A DNA stretch of 64,000 nucleotides from positions 51,621-115,620 of the forward strand of contig DAONFA010000004.1 in assembly GCA_035403355.1 (NCBI GenBank), written 5' to 3'. The DNA is from Candidatus Cloacimonas sp. (GTDB lineage Bacteria; Cloacimonadota; Cloacimonadia; Cloacimonadales; Cloacimonadaceae). Each line of letters opens with the position of its first letter. The first letter of the stretch is position 1. This document shows, in pieces, positions 40,332 through 49,108 of this stretch. Under the pieces are notes generated by a model, which worked only from the letters and a program-made list of their open reading frames with translations, did not search any database and was not told where the DNA came from. The position numbers were made by a program, and so were the translations under genes.

Positions 40332-41834
40332 GTGCCGGTATTACTTTGGGTTATGTTATCAGCGTTGTTGCTTGCTTTGTCAAGATTGCCTATGCATTTG
40401 GGTTGGCTGGCTTTTGTTGGCTGGATTCCTTTGCTTTTTGTGCTCCAGCAGAAAAAGGTGAAACTTTGGCTGGCAGCTCTAATCTTTTCCACCGTTTACA
40501 TTGGTGTTGTAATGTATTGGATTGCAGGAGTAACCTTTTTTGGTTTAATTGGCATTGGCATCATCTTCTTCCTATTTTACTGGCTGTGTTTTTATGCCAT
40601 CAGCAGGATAGGTAAGCTTTCCGGAAAGCTATATTATCCTGGTTTTATTGCTGTTATGCTTAGTTTTGAATATCTGCAAAATTTCGGTGAAACCAGATTT
40701 CCGTGGTTTAATAATGCTTATTCGTTATCGGACTATACAGTTTTAATTCAGGCAGCGGATTTGGGAGGGGTGATTTTGCTTTCGCTGCTAATTTTGCTGG
40801 TGAATATTTTGCTCTATGAAGTTCTGCGAGGTAAGAAAAAGTGTTTGCTATATCTTGCCGGCATTTTTCTGCTCTGGATTGGCTACGGTATATACTGTTT
40901 AAACTATTTACCGGTGCAAAAACAAGACCCCAAAATAGCTGTTATGCAGCCCTCCATTCCTCAGGAGGAAAAATGGGATGAGGAAGAGTATCGGTCAATT
41001 TTACATCGCTATGAAACCCTTTGTGCCCAGGCAGCAAAAGATTCCACAAAACTGATTATTTTCCCCGAAGCCGCGATGCCTGTTTATTTAATGTATGATT
41101 ATAGAGCTCTTACCTATTTACGAGGTCTGATGCAGAAATATCAGCTGGAAATTTTTACCGGTTTTCCCCATTTTACTGTAGCCCCTGATAATCATATCAA
41201 TAATGAATTATATTACAATGCCGCAGCACTTTTTAAACCCGATGGTTCCATTTCGGAATTGTATTACAAAAACATTCTGGTTCCGGTGGGCGAAAGAATG
41301 CTGTGGCTGGATTTGTTCCCTTTTCTCTGGAAACTTCAGTTCGGCCAGGCAAACTGGGAATTTGGAGATGGACCCGTCTATTATCAAACCCGGGAATGGG
41401 ACTTTTCTCCTTCAATATGTTATGAGCTTGCCTTCCCCGAATTTTATCAGAAAATGGCAATTCGGAAAGATAAAGCCAGCGGCAGCTTAAAAAAAGCCGA
41501 TTTCCTGGTTAACATCACTAATGATGCCTGGTTTGGAACTTCCTACGGTCCCTGGCTGCATTCCATTATGGCAAAATTCCGAGCCGTGGAAAACCGCATC
41601 CAGATTTACCGCAGTGCCAATACCGGAATATCTTTAATTACAGACCCTTGGGGACGCATAATTGCCAAAGCTGATTTATTTGCCATCACCAATCTGCAGT
41701 CACCTTTATATCTTTGTCCCAAAATTCCCCTTTATCATTATATTTACCCCTATCCCTGGATTTTCGTTATTCTGGCAGGAGGACTTTTCCTGCTCAGTTT
41801 CATAAAAAAGAAACCTCAAAGCGAGGGCTTATGA
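40332..41834 (+). CDS. lnt: Apolipoprotein N-acyltransferase
   Basis: This 500-residue inner-membrane enzyme adds the third acyl chain to lipoproteins. Six or so N-terminal membrane segments (residues 1-190) are followed by a nitrilase-like domain. The catalytic residues are in LIIFPEAAMPVY (Glu), YYKNILVPVGERM (Lys) and SICYELAFPEF (Cys). A last membrane segment is at about 475-492. The likely start is GTG at 40332. It overlaps the MerR-type gene by an ATGA. Its presence agrees with the many lipoproteins in the window. Confidence 0.92.
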   Translation: MPVLLWVMLSALLLALSRLPMHLGWLAFVGWIPLLFVLQQKKVKLWLAALIFSTVYIGVVMYWIAGVTFFGLIGIGIIFFLFYWLCFYAISRIGKLSGKLYYPGFIAVMLSFEYLQNFGETRFPWFNNAYSLSDYTVLIQAADLGGVILLSLLILLVNILLYEVLRGKKKCLLYLAGIFLLWIGYGIYCLNYLPVQKQDPKIAVMQPSIPQEEKWDEEEYRSILHRYETLCAQAAKDSTKLIIFPEAAMPVYLMYDYRALTYLRGLMQKYQLEIFTGFPHFTVAPDNHINNELYYNAAALFKPDGSISELYYKNILVPVGERMLWLDLFPFLWKLQFGQANWEFGDGPVYYQTREWDFSPSICYELAFPEFYQKMAIRKDKASGSLKKADFLVNITNDAWFGTSYGPWLHSIMAKFRAVENRIQIYRSANTGISLITDPWGRIIAKADLFAITNLQSPLYLCPKIPLYHYIYPYPWIFVILAGGLFLLSFIKKKPQSEGL

Positions 41835-42226
41835 AAAAATACTACTATACTATTGGCGAGGTTAGCAACCTCTTAGGAATTAAACCCTATATTATCCGCT
41901 ATTGGGAAACTGAATTTCCCGGGCTGAATGCCATTAAAAGTTCCGGACGCATCAGAAAATACAATGAACAGCAGGTTCTTTTATTACGCAGAATTTATGA
42001 CCTGCTATACAATCAACGCTATACCATTGAAGGAGCCCGCAAGAAAATCAAGCAGGAAAAAGCCACCCTTAAAGCTATCAGCAAAGATGAACTTGACGAA
42101 ACTTCCCCCTCTCTAAAACAGGATAGAAAAATAAATCCCGAAGTTAGCGAATTACTGCAGGACTTGAAAAAGGATTTCGCTATAATTCAACAGACCTGCA
42201 AAAAATACATTCAGGATAGAAAATGA
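41831..42226 (+). CDS. MerR-family transcriptional regulator
   Basis: This 131-residue protein has an N-terminal MerR-type winged helix: YYTIGEVSNLLGIKPYIIRYWETEFPGLN (residues 4-32), then SSGRIRKYNEQQVLLLRRIYDLLYNQRYTIEGARKKI. A short helical C-terminus suggests a dimer but no effector-binding domain. I chose the ATG at 41831, which overlaps the lnt stop. A longer frame would extend into lnt. Stand-alone forms like this commonly precede essential genes in this kind of operon. Targets are unknown. It overlaps glyQ by ATGA. Confidence 0.88.
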   Translation: MKKYYYTIGEVSNLLGIKPYIIRYWETEFPGLNAIKSSGRIRKYNEQQVLLLRRIYDLLYNQRYTIEGARKKIKQEKATLKAISKDELDETSPSLKQDRKINPEVSELLQDLKKDFAIIQQTCKKYIQDRK

Positions 42227-43068
42227 ACTTTCAAGATATTATTCGCACGCTGCAAGATTATTGGGCTGATAAAGGTTGCTGTTTAATTCAACCCTACGAT
42301 TTGGAAATGGGAGCAGGAACTTTTCACCCTTCCACCTTTTTCGGTGCTTTAGGAAATAAACCCTGTGCCATTGCCTATCCCCAACCTTGCAGAAGACCCA
42401 AAGACGGACGCTATGGAGAAAACCCCAATCGCTTTCAACACTATTATCAGTTTCAGGTAATTATCAAACCTACACCGGAGGATATTCAAAACTTATACTT
42501 AAAAAGTTTATCCGCCATCGGAATTGATATTTCTATGCACGATATCAGATTTGTAGAGGACGATTGGGAATCCCCCACCTTAGGTGCCTGGGGTTTGGGC
42601 TGGGAAGTTTGGCTGGATGGAATGGAAATTTCGCAATTCACCTATTTTCAACAAGTAGCCAGCATAGATGTTTTCCCTGTAAGCGTGGAACTTACTTACG
42701 GTTTGGAACGCCTGGCTATGTATATTCAAAATGTTGATGATTACCGTTTGCTTGCCTGGAATGCAAATACTAAATATGCCGAGCTCTTCTATAACCGCGA
42801 AAAAGAATTCAGTATCTATAATTTTGAAGGAGCAGATGCCAACCTGCTGTTTCAGCTTTTTCAGGATTATGAAAAGGAATGCCAATCCCTTTTAGAAAAA
42901 CAGTTGATTTATCCTGCTTACGATATGTTACTGAAATGTTCCCATACTTTTAACTTATTGGAAGCCAGAGGAGTAATCAGCGTTACTGAAAGAGCATCCT
43001 ACATAGCCCGCATTCGTAATTTGGCACGCGCTTGTGCCAATTCCTATTTAACCAAATATAGCGCTTAA
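42223..43068 (+). CDS. glyQ: Glycyl-tRNA synthetase alpha subunit
   Basis: This 281-residue catalytic subunit belongs to the tetrameric bacterial glycyl-tRNA synthetase. It has hallmark segments FQDIIRTLQDYWADKGCCLIQPYDLEMGAGTFHP, YPQPCRRPKDGRYGENPNR, DIRFVEDDWESPTLGAWGLGWEVWLDGMEI and ELTYGLERLAMYIQ. Length is normal. The expected partner glyS (beta subunit) does not follow. A 219-residue conserved protein and an amidohydrolase come next. The beta subunit must be encoded elsewhere in the genome. Confidence 0.96.
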   Translation: MNFQDIIRTLQDYWADKGCCLIQPYDLEMGAGTFHPSTFFGALGNKPCAIAYPQPCRRPKDGRYGENPNRFQHYYQFQVIIKPTPEDIQNLYLKSLSAIGIDISMHDIRFVEDDWESPTLGAWGLGWEVWLDGMEISQFTYFQQVASIDVFPVSVELTYGLERLAMYIQNVDDYRLLAWNANTKYAELFYNREKEFSIYNFEGADANLLFQLFQDYEKECQSLLEKQLIYPAYDMLLKCSHTFNLLEARGVISVTERASYIARIRNLARACANSYLTKYSA

Positions 43069-43082
43069 GCAAAGGAGTTATA

Positions 43083-43742
43083 GTGAAAAATGATTTCTCT
43101 GAAGTTATGAATACTTTAACCGGTATTCAGGATTACCTGTTACAAGTTGCTGTTTATGAGGATTTTCAACCCCAGTGTATCATTATTTTGGAAAAAGACC
43201 CTCCCAACCTTCTGGAATCGCTTAGTTCTTTAAGAGATTATTCCAATAAACGGAAACTGCGTTTTCCTTTGGTGGTCACCCGCAGGTTTGTGAACAATTC
43301 GCTGGATTCCTTTCCTTTGGAATTTTTGGATATTACTGGCTCCAATTATGAAGACCTTTATGTTAAAAAAGATGTCCTCAAAAAACTGAGGTATAAACCT
43401 GCCGATATCCGCCTGCAAATGGAACGCGAAATTAAAAGCAAATGGTTGCTTATTCGTTTATCAGTTCTGGAAAAGAAAAATACTCCCAAACAATTAGCCG
43501 ATTTTCTGGCTCTTACTTTAGGAAGTATTGTGCGCGTATTAAAAGGGATTTGTTATCTGAACGATGGTTCTGTTCCTCAAACTTTGGAAGATATTTTCGT
43601 AAGAACAACTAATATTACCGATGTGGATTTTGATGTAATGCTTCGCTGTCTTACCACCAAAGAAGCCACTTTGGAAACTGTTGAACAATATCTTTCCATT
43701 CTTGGAGATATTATGCGCTATGTGGAACATATAAAACTATGA
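43083..43742 (+). CDS. Conserved hypothetical protein, nucleotidyltransferase-like
   Basis: This 219-residue protein has a GTG start preceded by AAAGGAG at 7-nt spacing. The central PLEFLDITGSNYEDLYVKKDVL segment and the following DIRLQMEREIKSKWLLIRLSVLEKKNTPKQLADFL resemble a group of nucleotidyltransferase-fold proteins with a helical C-terminal half. I see no clear GS...DxD motif, so activity is doubtful. It lies 14 bp after glyQ and overlaps the amidohydrolase gene by ATGA, so it is part of the same operon. Confidence 0.55.
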   Translation: MKNDFSEVMNTLTGIQDYLLQVAVYEDFQPQCIIILEKDPPNLLESLSSLRDYSNKRKLRFPLVVTRRFVNNSLDSFPLEFLDITGSNYEDLYVKKDVLKKLRYKPADIRLQMEREIKSKWLLIRLSVLEKKNTPKQLADFLALTLGSIVRVLKGICYLNDGSVPQTLEDIFVRTTNITDVDFDVMLRCLTTKEATLETVEQYLSILGDIMRYVEHIKL

Positions 43743-44530
43743 TTTACAGTGATATCTTTCTGGGAGACAGTAACCTCCCTTTGCTTGCGTTTGCTCTTCA
43801 TAACGGACATTTTATGCCCGATGAACTTTTGTTTAACTGTGGAATTGACGAAGCTACAAGATTGCGGGAAGAAGACCCTTATACGGACGGCTTTGCAGAA
43901 TGTTTTCCCAATAGAATTGTTGTTCAAACCAGCCGTTTTACTGTGGACTTGAATCGCTCTCCCCAAAAAGCTGTCTATGAAAAACCGGAAGATGCCTGGG
44001 ACTTGCCGGTTCGTAATTTACCCCTTTCTGAAAAGCTGAAAACATTGCTGCTAAGCTCGTATGCGAATTGGTATAAAATTACCCGTTACCAAATTGAACG
44101 CCTGCTGCAATTTCATTCTCAAATAATTATTTTAGACCTGCATAGCTACAATCACCGCAGAGGCGGTCCAAATGCAAACCCTGACCCTCAGGACAACAAT
44201 CCCGATATCATTCTGGGCAGAAATAACCTGCCTGAAAGTGATTATCCCTTTATTGAAAACTTGCGTTCTTCTCTAAACGGCTTACCCTTTCAAAATATAT
44301 ACCTGGACTGCCGCTGCGATGTTAAATTTGCAGGAGGATACTTTTCCCGTTGGGTAAATGATACTTTCGGAAATAAAGTCCTTTGCCTGGCTGTGGAATT
44401 CAAAAAAATCTTTATGGATGAATGGACGGGAGAACTAAATCTGGCTGCCTATAACCAGCTGAAGAATATCTTCCAGAATGCTGTTCTAAACTGGATAAAC
44501 GAGCCAACCCTGCGTTCCCTTGAACGCTGA
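43739..44530 (+). CDS. N-formylglutamate amidohydrolase family protein
   Basis: This 263-residue protein has the FGase signature DLHSYNHRRGGPNANP (about residues 133-148) with metal-binding Asp/His, an early NRIVVQTSRFTVDLNRSPQK (about 59-77) and NAGGYFSRWV-type FAGGYFSRWVND near residue 200. The family hydrolyses N-formylglutamate in histidine breakdown, but distant members act on other N-acyl amino acids. No histidine-degradation gene lies nearby, so the exact substrate is open. It is the last gene of the recJ-lnt-glyQ run. Confidence 0.82.
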   Translation: MIYSDIFLGDSNLPLLAFALHNGHFMPDELLFNCGIDEATRLREEDPYTDGFAECFPNRIVVQTSRFTVDLNRSPQKAVYEKPEDAWDLPVRNLPLSEKLKTLLLSSYANWYKITRYQIERLLQFHSQIIILDLHSYNHRRGGPNANPDPQDNNPDIILGRNNLPESDYPFIENLRSSLNGLPFQNIYLDCRCDVKFAGGYFSRWVNDTFGNKVLCLAVEFKKIFMDEWTGELNLAAYNQLKNIFQNAVLNWINEPTLRSLER

Positions 44531-45010
44531 GAACATAGTTCCTCCGGGAAAAAGAGCCCAAAAGGGTGATACCTTGATAGCGACGGCAGTGTAAACACCT
44601 CGTTAAATTGCTATTACAACGGCAGCAGGTTTTGAATTTTTGTTTTAACTCTAAACCGAGCTTCAGCTTTAACAGTATCGGACAAAGGATAAATTTCCTG
44701 TTACCTCTGCATATAGTTTCAACCACAAAAAGGGTCGGTTTAGAGTCAAAACTCCACCACCTCAAAATTGGGAGTTGAAACAAAAGGCAATGACACAGCG
44801 TATCCATAACAAACTGACTATATATCCTTCCCAAACAAATCCCGGAATTTTTCCAATAACCCTCCGATATGAATCCCATATCTTTCCCGTATCGCGATAT
44901 GGGAAAGATACGGGAATCTCATCCGCCGCATAGCACAAACAAGAAAGAACTGATAAACAAATTTCTTGGGAGTGAATGCTGCGGAAGGTATTTTATCGCT
45001 TGCTGGTGTT
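44531..45010. other. Gene-free region with a degenerate repeat and a long near-palindrome
   Basis: A degenerate copy of the palindromic repeat (AGCCCAAAAGGGTGATACC...GTAAACACCTCG) is at about 44558-44602. At 44874-44915 a 42-nt near-palindrome has arms TCCCATATCTTTCCC and GGGAAAGATACGGGA with one mismatch and a central ATCGCGAT. It could act as a bidirectional terminator or protein-binding site. Nothing else is recognised. The minus-strand open frame across 44412-44879 lacks coding character. Confidence 0.6.
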
Positions 45011-45012
45011 GA

Positions 45013-45095
45013 TAATTTATATACATTTCATATTGAAAATACATAAAAGGAGAATAAGGTTTAGCAGGTTGAAAAGGTTTAGAGGGTTGAAAATC
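45013..45095 (+). repeat. Interspersed ~70-bp repeat (copy 4)
   Basis: ATACATTTCATATTGAAAAT followed by ACATAAAAGGAGAATAAGG, then a TTTAGCAGGTTGAAAAGG tail and TTTAGAGGGTTGA. It matches the copies near 3168, 4420-4495 and 10185-10278. As at 3168, it stands immediately before a 94-bp array. Confidence 0.7.
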
Positions 45096-45102
45096 TTTTC
45101 AA

Positions 45103-45340
45103 GCCCCTTAGGGCGACACTAAAATAGCGATGGTGGGTAAGCCCCTCGTTTAGTGCAAGCTACAATATTTTTTTATCCTTTTCCCGCATCCAGAAAGCCC
45201 CTTAGGGCGACACTAAAATAGCGATGGTGGGTAAGCCCCTCGTTTAGTGCAAGCTACAATATTTTTTTATCCTTTTCCCGCATCCAGAAAGCCCCTTAGG
45301 GCGACACTAAAATAGCGATGGTGGGTAAGCCCCTCGGAAG
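45103..45340 (+). repeat. Tandem 94-bp palindromic repeat array
   Basis: Units beginning GCCCCTTAGGGCGACACT start at 45103, 45197 and 45291, exactly 94 bp apart. Each includes TAAAATAGCGATGGTGGG and GTAAGCCCCTCG, then a linker with GCAAGCTACAATA, a T-run and TTTTCCCGCATCCAG. The period equals that of the array at 3267-3690 although the linker differs. Confidence 0.9.
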
Positions 45341-45370
45341 GAGTAAGATAGCCCCAGTTATTCCCTTTTT

Positions 45371-46378
45371 TTAGCCATAATGGCAATTACGGCAAAGAGA
45401 TAATATCTCTCCCTGACGGGTGCGATGGGCATTGCGCATTTGTTTTAGCTGCGGAGCATTCCACAAATCAATAATTTCATCTTTTTGAATGTCTCCGATA
45501 AAGATTCGGTCTTCTGGTTTTATGGCACATCCTTTTGCCGGGCACAAAGGAACCAAGCCATCGGGTCTTATTTGCAAATCCCTGTAAGTAACGGTGCAAA
45601 CCGGTAGTGCTTCCTGTAAAATAGAGTTCTGGATATAAACATCATCCTGGGGAGGTGTTTCGGGATGCTGCAAAATATGTTGGGGTAAAATGCAATCGCA
45701 GAACTGGCGTAAATAGCGGCTGTCTTCCTTTTCTTTATTTAGGGTAGAAGGACGCACCATCAAGCGAATTCTGATGATGAGATCATCTTTTTTCTGCTGG
45801 CGCAATTCATAGAGTTGCTTGATATTACGCATAAAAAGTTCGTAACTGGCGCCCGGACGATTTATTTCATAAACATCTTTCCCGCCTGCATCCATTGAAA
45901 GTTCAATAAAGTTTAGTCCGCAATTCAGTAATTTTTCCGTCACTTCCGGGTTTTGCCATTGTCCATTGGTGATGATAGATAAATATTTGCAATAGCGGGA
46001 CATTTCTTTCAGCATCAGGTCAAACTGAGGATGCAATGTAGGTTCTCCTCCGCTAATTCTGATTCTGCTAACAGGATGGCGTTTCAGGCGCTCAATCAGA
46101 GCTTGAAAAACCTCCTGATTCATCATTGTGCGCGGATTAGGAAAAAAAGGATTGTTACAATACAGACAGCGTAAATTGCAGGCATCGGTAATATCCACTG
46201 AAAGTAAAGGGGGATTTTTGGCATCTTTGAACCAGAAAGGATATTTCAGAATAAGTATTTCCTTTAGCGGAATACCCTTTTTTAAGATATGGGTATTCAG
46301 TTTCAGGTAATAGGATAAGTGCTTTAAAATCCAGGGCAGATAAAGTAGTTTTGAGGTTTGAGGTCTTTTTTGCGGCAT
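45371..46378 (-). CDS. Radical SAM protein with SPASM-like C-terminus
   Basis: This 335-residue protein has the [4Fe-4S]-binding CxxxCxxC as C67-N-L-R-C71-L-Y-C74 in SVDITDACNLRCLYCNNPFF. The SAM-binding ISGGEPTLHP segment (RIRISGGEPTLHPQF) and ITNGQWQ are also present. The C-terminal part has further Cys residues (LPVCTVTYRDLQIRPDG, LCPAKGCAI, LSLCRNCHYG) that fit a SPASM auxiliary-cluster domain. Such enzymes modify peptides or install cofactors. No precursor peptide gene is recognised beside it. It is the last gene of the long minus-strand run and lies 9 bp after the metallophosphoesterase gene. Confidence 0.88.
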   Translation of the reverse strand: MPQKRPQTSKLLYLPWILKHLSYYLKLNTHILKKGIPLKEILILKYPFWFKDAKNPPLLSVDITDACNLRCLYCNNPFFPNPRTMMNQEVFQALIERLKRHPVSRIRISGGEPTLHPQFDLMLKEMSRYCKYLSIITNGQWQNPEVTEKLLNCGLNFIELSMDAGGKDVYEINRPGASYELFMRNIKQLYELRQQKKDDLIIRIRLMVRPSTLNKEKEDSRYLRQFCDCILPQHILQHPETPPQDDVYIQNSILQEALPVCTVTYRDLQIRPDGLVPLCPAKGCAIKPEDRIFIGDIQKDEIIDLWNAPQLKQMRNAHRTRQGEILSLCRNCHYG

Positions 46379-46387
46379 AAGAAGTTC

Positions 46388-49108
46388 CTACTGTAACACC
46401 AATATTTTCCGAACTTGGGTTCTATCTTCCTTAAAACGCAGAAAATAGATTCCGCTGCATAACTCTGCAGGTATTGCAAAAGAAAAATTGCTTTCTCCCC
46501 GTGAAATTCCTTTCAGGGGTTCCTGATATACAATCTGTCCTTTCAGGTTAAAAAGCTGTAAGGTCAGCTCGGAGAATGCCTTATCGCTATAGAGCAGCAA
46601 ATTTCCCTGCGTTTTCAAAGGATTGGGATAAATTGATTTTAGCTTTAGCGGAGTTGGAACTTGCACCGGATCAAAATTTGCCACTCCATTTTCGGTTACA
46701 GTTACTATAGCTGAGCTATTGGCAGAAAGCGAAATCCGCACATAACAGACATTATTAACTCCGCTTGTATCCACCTGAATAAGCGTTCCCCCTGAAACAT
46801 TATAGCCCGTATCGTGTTTGGGCATAATAAATTGCAGCTGCGCATTTTCAAAAGCCAGGGGCTGATTATTGGTAATAATTGCCTTAACGCTATCCGCTAC
46901 TCCATAATTGGAAGGAGAGTATTGAACGGAAAGATTATTTCCCGTTGCCCCGGCATAAATTGTATTATAGGGAGTCATTTGCCCGTTATTGATTCTAACT
47001 ACCCGATAAGCACGATTGCCATCACAAGTGCTACGCGTAGCCAAATTATAGGGCTGAACGGAAATTGAACCGTCATTATAATGAATATGACCCCAAAGAG
47101 ACATATCAATCCCTAAAGCAGCTAAAGAAAGTTGGTCTTGAAAATCGTAGTGATGAAACAGAACCTTTTTATAATTCGGAAAAAGGGCTAAGGTATTATT
47201 CAACCAGTTAAGTTGTTGATTAGTATAACTGGTGTCACCATATATATTCGGTCGCCAGTAATCATAATTATCGTAGCTCTCTAAACCGATAAAGACCGTG
47301 TTATTATAGGTAAAATAATAATCCTGAGTATGATAGGGATAAAGAGGGTCTTCGTTATTCAGCCAGCTCCAGCCAAAATATTTCCACCAGTTTTTTCTGG
47401 AGCTTCCCGCCGGAGGAGGTGTCTGATTCCAACCGCCGATATCATGATTTCCCGAGGTTACATAAATCGGAACATCAAATTCGGAAAGCACTTTCTGGAT
47501 CCAACCATACCAATATTGATTGGCAAAGTTCTCCAATTCGCCTTCATTAACTAAATCGCCGGTAAAAAGAACAAACTCCGGATGAATAATATTGATATCG
47601 TCCATCACGGCTCTAAAATCTTCCACCGCTGTAGAATCGGTATCATAACCCGCATTGGGATAATACAAACGGTTAGGGGTATGGGCATCAGTTATATGCA
47701 CAAAATAATAGTTGCTTTTTCGGCTGGGAATAACCTGCACCGCATTCGCGGTAAAATCACTAATTCCTCCGCTGGCAGCTACTTCCAAAGTGTATAATTC
47801 ATAAACCGGAACGGAAGGAACCGTTACTGTAAGTTCCCAACGGTTTGGAGAAGTTAGCCATTGACTATTGGTAACGGGTAAATTCAGGCGTTTGTTGTTA
47901 TGCCTTAACCAGGCATTCCAGTTGACTGTGTTTTGAGGAGCTAAACAGGTTATTTTGAATGTTTCCCCCGGAACAACTATTTCCGGTATATTCAGCAGAG
48001 GACGCTGAATAACGGTTAAAGTATCTCCCGGGGAATTATAACTGCTATTTATAGTTACACTTCCATTGATAAAGCTTTGAATGGCATTATCGCCGAAAAA
48101 CACATTTTCAAAAGCCAGAGAGGTGGTTCCAGTATTAACAGTATAAAAATTAAGCTTTAACAGAATTCCTTGACCGCTCAAAATTGCCGGACTTTGATAA
48201 GAAACAGTTAGCAAACCATTTTGTCCATTAGCAGTTACTGTTCCTGCCTGCGATAAAGTGCCTGCGGTGTCTATGGATTCATAATTCAGAATATAAGGAT
48301 TAAATGAGATGTTAAAAGAATAGGACTGATAGTTCTGTGAACCATCAATGCCATAAGCATTTACAGGAACAGAAAGGGAACTATGCAAACCGGCTGACTG
48401 ATGAGGTATAGCCAAAGTTATGGTATTCGCTCCTAAAATCATATCTGTTGCCGACCGGGGATTGATGGCATAATAACTATATGAATAATCTACGATACCG
48501 GTTATTTCACTATAGACCTGCCCTAAGGAGACATCAGTCCAACTATGATTAGAACCGAAAAATTGATTATCTATCTGGCAAGCACCGCTGCCGTCATCTG
48601 CATAAAACTCTTGATAGCTATTGGGTTCTACGGTTACGGTAACATTTAAAACCTTTACCAAAACGCTTTCCCATTGCTCGCCGCTGCTGAAATCATTCAA
48701 AGAGCCCGTATTTATTTCACTGGCAGGAGGAAGAGGATTTCCCTGGCTTAAAACCTGAAAAGAGGATACTTGGGTAATTTCCGTTAAATCGTAATATTCA
48801 TTTACCGTTCCGGTTACCTGAACTAAATCCCCTACCGCAGGATGATAGGTTTGATTATAGATAAATAACCCGCTCCAGGGTCCGCCTGCAGGATCACTGA
48901 TAAAGAAACCGTAATAATTATACCCGCTGCCGGAATAAAAAGAAACGCCACTTACAATGCCCTGAACGATAACACTTTGGTCTAAATAAGGAGAATCCCC
49001 TCCTCCATCCGGATTATATTGAATATCGTAACAACTATGCGTAGTTTGGGCAAAAAGCCAACCGCAGGTAAGCAGAAGCAGGAGAAATATTACAAATTTA
49101 CAGTTCAT
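46388..49108 (-). CDS. Secreted metallophosphoesterase with OB-fold domain and Por (type IX) sorting signal
   Basis: This 906-residue extracellular protein has a signal peptide (residues 1-20). An OB-fold domain of the YhcR type (about 25-225) contains QSVIVQGIVSG and GDLVQVTGTVNEYYDLTEI. A cohesin-like beta domain (about 230-355) and an Ig-like domain (about 365-465) follow. A calcineurin-like phosphoesterase (about 468-700) has VHITDAHTP, LFTGDLVNEGE, TSGNHDIGG, LFHHYDF and LWGHIHY. The C-terminus is a Por sorting domain (SIYPNPLKTQGNLLLY to CSGIYFLRFKED...KILVLQ). It probably hydrolyses phosphoesters or nucleotides outside the cell. It overlaps the protease gene by ATGA. Confidence 0.88.
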   Translation of the reverse strand: MNCKFVIFLLLLLTCGWLFAQTTHSCYDIQYNPDGGGDSPYLDQSVIVQGIVSGVSFYSGSGYNYYGFFISDPAGGPWSGLFIYNQTYHPAVGDLVQVTGTVNEYYDLTEITQVSSFQVLSQGNPLPPASEINTGSLNDFSSGEQWESVLVKVLNVTVTVEPNSYQEFYADDGSGACQIDNQFFGSNHSWTDVSLGQVYSEITGIVDYSYSYYAINPRSATDMILGANTITLAIPHQSAGLHSSLSVPVNAYGIDGSQNYQSYSFNISFNPYILNYESIDTAGTLSQAGTVTANGQNGLLTVSYQSPAILSGQGILLKLNFYTVNTGTTSLAFENVFFGDNAIQSFINGSVTINSSYNSPGDTLTVIQRPLLNIPEIVVPGETFKITCLAPQNTVNWNAWLRHNNKRLNLPVTNSQWLTSPNRWELTVTVPSVPVYELYTLEVAASGGISDFTANAVQVIPSRKSNYYFVHITDAHTPNRLYYPNAGYDTDSTAVEDFRAVMDDINIIHPEFVLFTGDLVNEGELENFANQYWYGWIQKVLSEFDVPIYVTSGNHDIGGWNQTPPPAGSSRKNWWKYFGWSWLNNEDPLYPYHTQDYYFTYNNTVFIGLESYDNYDYWRPNIYGDTSYTNQQLNWLNNTLALFPNYKKVLFHHYDFQDQLSLAALGIDMSLWGHIHYNDGSISVQPYNLATRSTCDGNRAYRVVRINNGQMTPYNTIYAGATGNNLSVQYSPSNYGVADSVKAIITNNQPLAFENAQLQFIMPKHDTGYNVSGGTLIQVDTSGVNNVCYVRISLSANSSAIVTVTENGVANFDPVQVPTPLKLKSIYPNPLKTQGNLLLYSDKAFSELTLQLFNLKGQIVYQEPLKGISRGESNFSFAIPAELCSGIYFLRFKEDRTQVRKILVLQ

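Noticed and set aside
44412..44879. 155-codon minus-strand frame after the amidohydrolase gene
   Set aside because: It overlaps the end of a well-supported plus-strand gene and crosses a degenerate repeat. Composition is not protein-like.
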